A stretch of 64,000 nucleotides of DNA. Source: Actinomadura sp. NAK00032. GTDB taxonomy: Bacteria > Actinomycetota > Actinomycetes > Streptosporangiales > Streptosporangiaceae. The stretch covers positions 3,968,001 to 4,032,000 of the forward strand of contig NZ_CP054932.1 in NCBI RefSeq assembly GCF_013364275.1. The letters run 5' to 3'. Every line of letters begins with the position of its first letter. Within the stretch, counting starts at the first letter, position 1. Positions 58,349-64,000 of the stretch are shown here, piece after piece. Under the pieces are notes generated by a model. That model was not told the DNA's origin, made no database searches, and saw nothing but the letters and a program-made list of their open reading frames with translations. Position numbers and translations under genes: made by a program.

Positions 58349-59377
58349 ATGTGGGCCGTGAAGACCGCCGACCCCACCATGGCCCGCGCGATCAACGACC
58401 GGCTGGCCCTGGACCTGCTGCTCGAACGCGGCCCGCTCACCGCCCCGCAGCTGCGGACGCTGACCGGGCTGTCCCGGCCGACCGTGTCCGACCTGATCGA
58501 GCGGCTCCGGGCGGCCGGGCTGGTCGAGGTCGCGGGGGAGACCGGCGCGGACCGGCGGGGCCCGAACGCCCGCCTCTACGGCCTCGTCGCCGGCCGCGCC
58601 CACATCGCGGGGGTGGACCTGCGCCGCGACGCCGTCCACGTCGCCGTCGCCGACATCGCCGGGAACGAGACCGGAGCCGCGACCCGCCCCCTGCCGCCCG
58701 CCCCCGACCTGGCCGCGCTCGTCGCCGGGGCGGTCGCGGAGGCGGCGGACGGCCGCGCCCTGCACACCGTCGTGCTCGGCACCCCCGGCCCCGTCGACCC
58801 GGGCACCGGCCTGGTGACCGACAGCGGCGTCCCCGGCGGGCGTCCCGACCTCGGCGCGGCGCTCCGGGACCGGCTCGGCGCTCCGGTGCGGCTGGAGAAC
58901 GAGGTCAACCTCGGCGCGATCGCCGAGCACCGGGAGGGCGCCGCCGCGGGCCGCGCCGACTTCGCCCTGCTGTGGCTGGACGACGGCATCGGCGGCGCGG
59001 TCGTGCTGGACGGCCGGCTGCGGCGCGGCGCCTCCGGCGGCGCCGGCGAGGTCGGGCTGCTGAAGTTCGGCGGCACCGACTTCTGCCACCTGCTGGACCG
59101 GGCCGCCGTGGCCGGCCTCGCCGACGAGCAGGTGGCCGGCTGGATCGCCGAGGCCGCGTTCGCGCTCGTCGCCGTCCTCGACCCCGGGCTCGTCGTGCTC
59201 GGCGGCGAACTCGGCCGGTCGGGCGGCGACCGGCTCGCCGGGCTGGTCGCCGACCGGCTCGGCGCCCTCGGCCCGGCCCCCACCGATGTGCGGGCGAGCC
59301 GCGTCGAGGGCGACGCCGTGCTGCGCGGCGCGGTGCTGACCGCCCTCGACCTCGCCCGCGACGCCGTGTTCGGCTAG
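58349..59377 (+). CDS. ROK-family repressor
   Basis: 342 residues. An N-terminal winged helix (LLERGPLTAPQLRTLTGLSRPTVSDLIERLRAAGLV) precedes a ROK sugar-kinase-like domain with GTPGPVDPGTGLV, LENEVNLGAIAEHREG and a GIGGAVVLDGRLRRGASGGAGEVG stretch. The zinc-binding HxxxCxxGxxxC cluster of ROK kinases is lacking, as expected for a regulator that only binds a sugar. The next GTG (58358) is another possible start. It is divergent from the MFS gene, its likely target. Confidence 0.88.
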   Translation: MWAVKTADPTMARAINDRLALDLLLERGPLTAPQLRTLTGLSRPTVSDLIERLRAAGLVEVAGETGADRRGPNARLYGLVAGRAHIAGVDLRRDAVHVAVADIAGNETGAATRPLPPAPDLAALVAGAVAEAADGRALHTVVLGTPGPVDPGTGLVTDSGVPGGRPDLGAALRDRLGAPVRLENEVNLGAIAEHREGAAAGRADFALLWLDDGIGGAVVLDGRLRRGASGGAGEVGLLKFGGTDFCHLLDRAAVAGLADEQVAGWIAEAAFALVAVLDPGLVVLGGELGRSGGDRLAGLVADRLGALGPAPTDVRASRVEGDAVLRGAVLTALDLARDAVFG

Positions 59378-59393
59378 ACGCCGTGTTCGGCCG
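59360..59393 (+). repeat. 17-bp tandem duplication across the ROK stop codon
   Basis: The 17-bp unit covering the last five codons and stop of the ROK gene (59360-59376) is repeated at once (59377-59393), differing only in its last two bases. The duplicate lies after the stop and does not change the protein. A recent slippage event is the simplest reading. Confidence 0.75.
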
Positions 59394-59410
59394 GCCCCGG
59401 ACGGCGCCGG

Positions 59411-60073
59411 CTACTCCCTGGGCAGGCGCTCGCCGGTGCGGAGCCGGTCGAGGCCGAGCCAGATGAACTCCACCGCCATCTGCTCGGCGCGCTCGCGCGG
59501 CGTGTCGGGATGCTCCAGCCACCACGACACGATCGACAGCATCGACCCGTACATCAGCGGGACGAGCAGCCGCGCGCGCCGCTCGTTGACCTCCAGCGCG
59601 GCCGGGGACAGCGCCGGGTCGGCGCGGCGGCGGCGCAGCAGCAGGTCGGCGAACGCGGTGCCGAGCCGGTCGCGCAGCTCCCGCAGCTCCAGCCCCACCT
59701 CGGGCTTGTCGAGGTGCCGGACGACCAGCGCCCACGCGTCCGGCTCGGCGGTGGCGTAGTCGAACAGCACCCGGATCATCGCCCGGATGCCGTCGGCGGA
59801 GCCGTGCGCGGCGAGCACGGCCTCGTTCAGCCGCCCGGTGAGCTCGCCGACGATCGCCTCCGTCACCTCGGCGAACAGCTCCTCCTTGGACGTGAAGTGC
59901 TGGTACAGCAGCGCCTTGGACACCTGCGCCGCCCCGGCCACGTGCTCCATCTGGGTCAGGTGGTAGCCGCGCCGGCCGAACTCGGCGAGCGCCACCTGGA
60001 GCAGCTGCTCGCGTCTGCGGGCGTACGGCATCCGCCGCCGCACGCCCGCCGTCTCCCCCGTGCCACTGGTCAT
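59411..60073 (-). CDS. TetR-family transcriptional regulator
   Basis: 220 residues. The HTH is REQLLQVALAEFGRRGYHLTQMEHVAGAAQVSKALLYQHFTSKEEL. The C-terminal domain (ALVVRHLDKPEVGLELRELRDRLG ... MYGSMLSIVSWWLEHPDTP) is the common form linked to lipid and acyl-CoA genes. The start overlaps the acyl-CoA dehydrogenase stop as ATGA, so it is cotranscribed with that gene. The likely operator is the 20-bp palindrome at 61303. Confidence 0.9.
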   Translation of the reverse strand: MTSGTGETAGVRRRMPYARRREQLLQVALAEFGRRGYHLTQMEHVAGAAQVSKALLYQHFTSKEELFAEVTEAIVGELTGRLNEAVLAAHGSADGIRAMIRVLFDYATAEPDAWALVVRHLDKPEVGLELRELRDRLGTAFADLLLRRRRADPALSPAALEVNERRARLLVPLMYGSMLSIVSWWLEHPDTPRERAEQMAVEFIWLGLDRLRTGERLPRE

Positions 60074-61293
60074 TTACCGAGGTACCTGCCCAGCTCCGCG
60101 CGGGCCACCGAGCGCACGTGCACCTCGTCCGGGCCGTCGGCGAGGCGCAGCGTGCGCAGGCCCGCCCACATCGCGGCGAGCGGGGTGTCGTCGCTGACCC
60201 CGGCGCCGCCGTGCACCTGGATCGCCTTGTCCACGACGTCCAGCGCGACCCGCGGCGCGATCACCTTGATGGACGCGACCTCCGACCGGGCCGCCTGCAC
60301 GCCGTGCCTGTCGATCAGCCAGGCGGTCTTCAGGGTGAGCAGCCGGGCCTGCTCGATCGCCATCCGCGACTCGGCGATCTGCTGGCGGACGACGCCCTGC
60401 TTGGCCAGCGGGCCGCCGAACGCCACCCGCGCCACCGCGCGCTCGCACATCAGCTCCAGCGCCCGCTCGGCCATCCCGATCGCGCGCATGCAGTGGTGGA
60501 TGCGGCCGGGGCCGAGCCGCGCCTGCGCGATCGCGAAGCCGCCGCCCTCCTCGCCGACGAGGTTCTCCACCGGCACCCGGACGTCGGTGAAGGTGATCTC
60601 GCAGTGGCCGTGCTGGTCGGAGTAGCCGAACACGGGCAGCGGCCGGACGACCTCCACCCCGGGCGCGTCCAGCGGCACCAGCACCATCGACTGCTGCCGG
60701 TAGGGGTGCCCGTCCGGGTCGGTCTTGCCCATCACGATCATGATCTTGCAGCGCGGGTCGGCGGAGCCGCTGATCCACCACTTGCGGCCGTTGATGACGT
60801 AGTGGTCGCCGTCGCGCTCGATGCGGGTGGAGATGTTGGTGGCGTCGGAGCTCGCGACGTCCGGCTCGGTCATCGCGAACGCGCTGCGGATCTCGCCGTC
60901 CAGCAGCGGGCGCAGCCAGGTCTGCTTCTGCTCGGGCGTGCCGAACAGGTGCAGGACCTCCATGTTGCCGGTGTCGGGCGCCGCGCAGTTGGTCGCCTCG
61001 GGCGCGAGGCTGGGGGAGCGGCCCGTCACCTCGGCGAGGGACGCGTAGTCGGTGACGCTCAGCCCGTGCGCCGGGTCCTCGCTGCCGGGCAGGAACAGGT
61101 TCCACAGGCCGCGCTCGCGCGCCTCGACCTTGAGGTCCTCGACGACCGGTGGGACGGTGTGCTCCTGCCCGGCCGCGCGCAGCTCCGCCCGCTGCGCGGC
61201 GTACACCGGCTCGGCCGGGTAGACGTGGGAGTCCATGAAGTCCTGGAGGCGGCCGAGATACTCCTGGGCCCGCTCGCTCAAACCGAAGTCCAT
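60070..61293 (-). CDS. Acyl-CoA dehydrogenase family protein
   Basis: 407 residues. It has AFAMTEPDVASSDATNI for FAD binding, INGRKWWISGSADPRCKIMIVMGKTDPD, RIHHCMRAIGMAERALELM and IQVHGGAGVSDDTPLAAMWAGLRTLRLADGPDEVH at the C-terminus, close to the plant/bacterial ACAD10/11-like group. The start MDFGLSERAQEYLGRLQDFMDSHVYPAE is also typical of that group. It should oxidise an acyl-CoA, chain length unknown. It leads the operon with the TetR gene and is divergent from the SDR/quinone oxidoreductase pair. Confidence 0.92.
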   Translation of the reverse strand: MDFGLSERAQEYLGRLQDFMDSHVYPAEPVYAAQRAELRAAGQEHTVPPVVEDLKVEARERGLWNLFLPGSEDPAHGLSVTDYASLAEVTGRSPSLAPEATNCAAPDTGNMEVLHLFGTPEQKQTWLRPLLDGEIRSAFAMTEPDVASSDATNISTRIERDGDHYVINGRKWWISGSADPRCKIMIVMGKTDPDGHPYRQQSMVLVPLDAPGVEVVRPLPVFGYSDQHGHCEITFTDVRVPVENLVGEEGGGFAIAQARLGPGRIHHCMRAIGMAERALELMCERAVARVAFGGPLAKQGVVRQQIAESRMAIEQARLLTLKTAWLIDRHGVQAARSEVASIKVIAPRVALDVVDKAIQVHGGAGVSDDTPLAAMWAGLRTLRLADGPDEVHVRSVARAELGRYLGK

Positions 61294-61302
61294 TCCGCTA
61301 GA

Positions 61303-61322
61303 GTAACTGACGAGTCAGTTAC
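61303..61322. promoter_or_regulatory. 20-bp palindromic TetR operator
   Basis: GTAACTGAC (61303-61311) and its exact complement GTCAGTTAC (61314-61322) with two bases between. It sits in the 46-bp gap between the divergent acyl-CoA dehydrogenase and SDR genes. It is presumably bound by the TetR protein encoded at 59411-60073, giving coordinated control of both operons. Confidence 0.8.
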
Positions 61323-61339
61323 TTCGGGAGGGAGTCCCC

Positions 61340-62086
61340 ATGGCAGCCTTCGACGGCACCGGCAAGGTCGCGCTGATCACGGGCGGATCCAACGGCATCG
61401 GGGCCGCGGTGGCGCGCCGGCTCGCCGGCGCGGGCGCCCGCGTCGTCGTCGCCGACGTCGACACCGCGGCCGGGACCGAACTCGCGAAGGAACTGGACGG
61501 CGCGTTCGTCCGCTGCGACGTCCGCGAGCCCGCCGACAGCGAGGCCGCCGTCGCGACCGCCGTCGATCGGTTCGGGGGCCTCGACGTGGCGTTCCTCAAC
61601 GCCGGCGTCGCCGGCGGCGGAGGCGTGGGCGACGACTTCGACCTCGCCGCCTACCGGCGCGCCATGGGCATCAACCTCGACGGCGTCGTGTTCGGCGCGC
61701 ACGCCGCGCTGCCCGCGCTGCGCGCCCGCGGCGGCGGCGACATCATCGCCACCGCCAGCATGGCGGCGCTCACCGCGACCCCGTTCGACCCCGTCTACGG
61801 CGCCAACAAGGCCGCCGTCGTCGGGCTCGTCCGCGCCCTCGGCCCCACCTTCGCCGCGGAGGGCATCCGGGTGAACGCCCTGTGCCCCTCGTTCGCCGAC
61901 ACCGACATCCTCGTGCCGCTGAAGGGGCATCTCCAGGAGACCGGGTTCCCGATCCTGGACGTCGCCGACGTCGTCGAGGCGTTCATGCGGATCCTGGAGG
62001 CCGGCGGCGCGGGCGAGGCCTGGTACGTGGTGCCGGGCCGCCCGTCCGAGCCGTTCGCGTTCCGCGGCGTCCCAGGCCCCCGCTGA
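61340..62086 (+). CDS. Short-chain dehydrogenase/reductase
   Basis: 248 residues, classical SDR: TGGSNGIG cofactor loop at residues 15-22, NAG at the expected place, catalytic Ser in ATASMAAL and YGANK (Tyr-x-x-x-Lys). A D in VVVADVD after the second strand suggests NAD rather than NADP. The ATG follows CGGGAGGGAG. It probably acts on a hydroxyacyl or alcohol intermediate together with the neighbouring acyl-CoA dehydrogenase. The 30-bp gap to the next gene indicates an operon. Confidence 0.92.
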   Translation: MAAFDGTGKVALITGGSNGIGAAVARRLAGAGARVVVADVDTAAGTELAKELDGAFVRCDVREPADSEAAVATAVDRFGGLDVAFLNAGVAGGGGVGDDFDLAAYRRAMGINLDGVVFGAHAALPALRARGGGDIIATASMAALTATPFDPVYGANKAAVVGLVRALGPTFAAEGIRVNALCPSFADTDILVPLKGHLQETGFPILDVADVVEAFMRILEAGGAGEAWYVVPGRPSEPFAFRGVPGPR

Positions 62087-62115
62087 GCCGACCGTCCGAC
62101 ACCGACAGGAGAGAC

Positions 62116-63072
62116 ATGCGCGCGATCCAGATCACCGAGTTCGGCGGGCCCGAGGTCCTCACCGTCACCGAGCTGCCCGAGCCGGTGGCCGGCCCCGGGC
62201 ACCTGCTCGTCGACGTCTCCCGGGCCGGCGTCAACTACGCCGACACCCACCAGGCCGAGAACAGCTACCTGTCGGCGTCCACGCTGCCGATGGTGCCCGG
62301 CGGCGAGGTCGTCGGCACCACCCCGGACGGCCGCCGCGTCGTCGCGCTCGTCGGCACCGGCGGCTACGCCGAGAAGGCCGTCGCGCCCGAGGCGCTGGCC
62401 TGGGAGGTCCCGGACGGCATCGACGACGTCACCGCCCTCGGCATGATCGTCCAGGGCGCCTCCGCGTGGGTGCTGCTGCGCCGCAGCGTCCACCTCGCGC
62501 CGGGCGAGTCCGTCGTCGTGCACGCCGCCGCCGGCGGCGTCGGCACGCTCGCCGTCCAGCTCGCCAAGGCCTGGGGCGCCGGCCGGGTCATCGCCACCGC
62601 CTCCTCGCAGGAGAAGCGGGCCCTCGCCCTCGACCTCGGCGCCGACGTCGCCATCGACGCGAACGAGCCCGACCTCAAGGCCGCGCTCATCGACGCCAAC
62701 GGCGGCCGGCGCGTCGACACCGTCCTGGAGATGACGGGCGGCGAGGTCACCGACCAGAGCCTGCGCGCCCTCGCCCCGTTCGGCCGCCTCGCCTTCTACG
62801 GCATGGCCTCGCGCAAGGAGCCCTCGCCCGTCCGCCCGGCCACGCTGATGTCGCACTCCACCACGATCTCCGGCATGTGGCTCGCGCACGTCTTCCAGCT
62901 GCCCGGCGACGTGATGCGCGCCGCGCTGGAGGAACTGTTCGGCCTCGTCGCCGACGGCCGGCTCCGCGTGGTCGGCGGCGGCGAGTACGGCCTCTCCGAG
63001 GCCAGGCGCGCGCACGAGGACCTGCGGGCCCGCCGCACCACCGGCAAGCTCGTCCTGGACCCCTCCCGCTGA
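62116..63072 (+). CDS. Zinc-independent quinone oxidoreductase (MDR family)
   Basis: 318 residues, QOR-type medium-chain reductase: MRAIQITEFGGPEVLTVTELPEP, GVNYADTHQAENSY, VHAAAGGVGTLAVQLAKAWGAGRVIATASS for the NADPH site. Zinc-binding residues of alcohol dehydrogenases are absent. It is likely to reduce quinones or enoyl substrates with NADPH. It has AGGAGAG before the ATG and follows the SDR gene in the same operon. Its end is 1 bp from the convergent response-regulator stop. Confidence 0.9.
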   Translation: MRAIQITEFGGPEVLTVTELPEPVAGPGHLLVDVSRAGVNYADTHQAENSYLSASTLPMVPGGEVVGTTPDGRRVVALVGTGGYAEKAVAPEALAWEVPDGIDDVTALGMIVQGASAWVLLRRSVHLAPGESVVVHAAAGGVGTLAVQLAKAWGAGRVIATASSQEKRALALDLGADVAIDANEPDLKAALIDANGGRRVDTVLEMTGGEVTDQSLRALAPFGRLAFYGMASRKEPSPVRPATLMSHSTTISGMWLAHVFQLPGDVMRAALEELFGLVADGRLRVVGGGEYGLSEARRAHEDLRARRTTGKLVLDPSR

Positions 63073-63073
63073 C

Positions 63074-63748
63074 CTACCCCACCAGGCCGTTCTCGTAGGC
63101 GTACACGACGGCCTGGGTGCGGTCGCGCAGCGCCAGCTTCGTCAGCACGTGCCCGACATGCGTCTTGATCGTCTGCTCGGCCAGCACCAGCTCGGCCGCG
63201 ATCTCGGCGTTGGACAGCCCGCGCGCCATGAGCCGCAGCACGTCCAGCTCGCGCGGCGTCAGCCCCGCCGTCGCCTGCGGGCTCGGCCGCTGGTGCCGGC
63301 GCCGCCGCGCGAAGTCGCCGATCAGCCGCCGGGTGATGGACGGGGCGAGCAGCGCGTCGCCCGCCGCCACCACCCGCACCCCGTTCACCAGGTCGGCGGC
63401 CGAGGCGTCCTTCAGCAGGAACCCGCTGGCGCCCGCGCCGAGCGCCTCGTAGACGTACTCGTCCAGGTCGAACGTGGTGAGCACGAGCACCTTCGGCCGC
63501 GCGTCCGCCGGGTCGGTCGCCGGATCCTGCGCGCCGACCAGCTCGGCGGTGGCGGCGAGGCCGTCCATCTCCGGCATCCGGATGTCCATCACGATGACGT
63601 CCGGGTCGAGCGCGCGGCCGAGCTCCACCGCCTCCCGGCCGTTGCCCGCCTGCCCGACCACCTCGATCCCCGGATCGGAGGACAGCAGCGCCGCGAGCCC
63701 GTCGCGGATCATCACCTGGTCGTCGGCGATCAGCACCCGAATCGTCAC
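63074..63748 (-). CDS. LuxR/NarL-family response regulator
   Basis: 224 residues. The receiver has VLIADDQVMIRDG, VIVMDIRMPEMDG with the phospho-Asp, LVLTTFDLDEYV and FLLKDASAADLV with the conserved Lys. The LuxR HTH is LTPRELDVLRLMARGLSNAEIAAELVLAEQTIKTHVGHVLTKL. A short Ala/Asp-rich insertion (GAQDPATDPADAR) lies in the receiver. It is 23 bp behind a sensor-kinase gene that runs out of the window; together they are a two-component pair. Confidence 0.94.
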   Translation of the reverse strand: MTIRVLIADDQVMIRDGLAALLSSDPGIEVVGQAGNGREAVELGRALDPDVIVMDIRMPEMDGLAATAELVGAQDPATDPADARPKVLVLTTFDLDEYVYEALGAGASGFLLKDASAADLVNGVRVVAAGDALLAPSITRRLIGDFARRRRHQRPSPQATAGLTPRELDVLRLMARGLSNAEIAAELVLAEQTIKTHVGHVLTKLALRDRTQAVVYAYENGLVG

Positions 63749-63771
63749 GCCGCAAGCCTACGGCTGACGGA

Positions 63772-64000
63772 TCAGTCCGCGTCGCCGTACGGCAACTCGG
63801 CGGCGACGGACCAGCCGTCGGTGCGGGGGCCGGCGTCGAGGCGGCCGCCCAGCATCGTGACCCGCTCGCGCATCCCGACCAGACCGTGGCCGCCGCCCTG
63901 CGACTCCTCCGGCGCGCTGCGGGGGCCGTCGTCGGTGACCGTCACCGACAGCGCCTCGGTCCCGTACTTCACCTCGACGTGCACCTGGGAGCCCGGCGCG
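63772..64000 (-). CDS. Sensor histidine kinase, C-terminal part (runs off the window)
   Basis: Only about 75 C-terminal residues are present: HVEVKYGTEALSVTVTDDGPRSAP is the G1 region and GGGHGLVGMRERVTMLGGRLDAG the G2 region of a NarL-type HATPase. The frame stays open to the window end, so the real start lies beyond 64000 and the internal ATG is not it. It is the partner of the response regulator just downstream. Confidence 0.9.
   Translation of the reverse strand, partial: APGSQVHVEVKYGTEALSVTVTDDGPRSAPEESQGGGHGLVGMRERVTMLGGRLDAGPRTDGWSVAAELPYGDAD

Overview
The window is chromosomal DNA from a high-GC actinomycete. The evidence is very GC-rich third codon positions, frequent GTG starts, GTGA/ATGA/TGATG gene overlaps, XRE-DUF5753 plus DUF397 gene sets, an F420-type luciferase-like oxidoreductase and many TetR regulators. 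A Thermomonosporaceae/Actinomadura-like or related filamentous genus is plausible, but the sequence alone does not prove the genus. No rRNA, tRNA or CRISPR array was seen.

Layout. 1-9.3 kb: partner-switching signalling. A PAS-GAF-PP2C-ATPase protein and an M15-like secreted peptidase precede a six-gene minus-strand stressosome operon (rsbR, rsbS, rsbT, an RsbT-RsbX-like fusion, a hybrid histidine kinase, a receiver-PP2C protein). 9.5-15.3 kb: DUF4253 protein, two-component system, Nudix hydrolase, secreted penicillin-acylase-type amidohydrolase. 15.2-22.8 kb: TetR/ABC-F and TetR/DrrAB-type resistance pairs, a RibD-like reductase, an Imm5-like protein, a MerR regulator and a hypothetical. 22.9-29.3 kb: HxlR/NAD(P)-binding pair, then an MFS-beta-lactamase operon flanked by a direct duplication. 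The duplication carries decayed copies of the neighbouring genes and an IS21-type transposase scrap. It is followed by an intact LLM oxidoreductase/TetR pair.

29.3-44.6 kb: lower-GC accessory DNA. It holds a CRP-like box, a secreted LamG/ricin-lectin protein, a 2377-residue RHS polymorphic toxin with a Hint domain and a small C-terminal effector carrying a His...Cys pair, its probable immunity gene, and an XRE/DUF397/ATPase island. 44.7-56.6 kb: a kynurenine/3-hydroxyanthranilate meta-cleavage regulon (formamidase-like hydrolase, LysR regulator, seven-gene nba/kynU operon). A graspetide RiPP cluster (two precursors, ATP-grasp ligase, ABC exporter) lies inside it. 56.8-64 kb: cold-shock protein, MFS/ROK pair, TetR/acyl-CoA dehydrogenase/SDR/quinone oxidoreductase group, and a response regulator with the tail of its kinase.

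How the parts work together. The stressosome proteins form a closed phosphorylation loop whose output is probably a PP2C or diguanylate-type target elsewhere, because no sigma factor lies in the window. The LysR regulator probably ties the formamidase to the distant catabolic operon through a shared 35-bp promoter box. The graspetide genes between them have their own leader, made of a 20-bp tandem repeat that creates two 7-codon upstream reading frames, each coupled to the next start.
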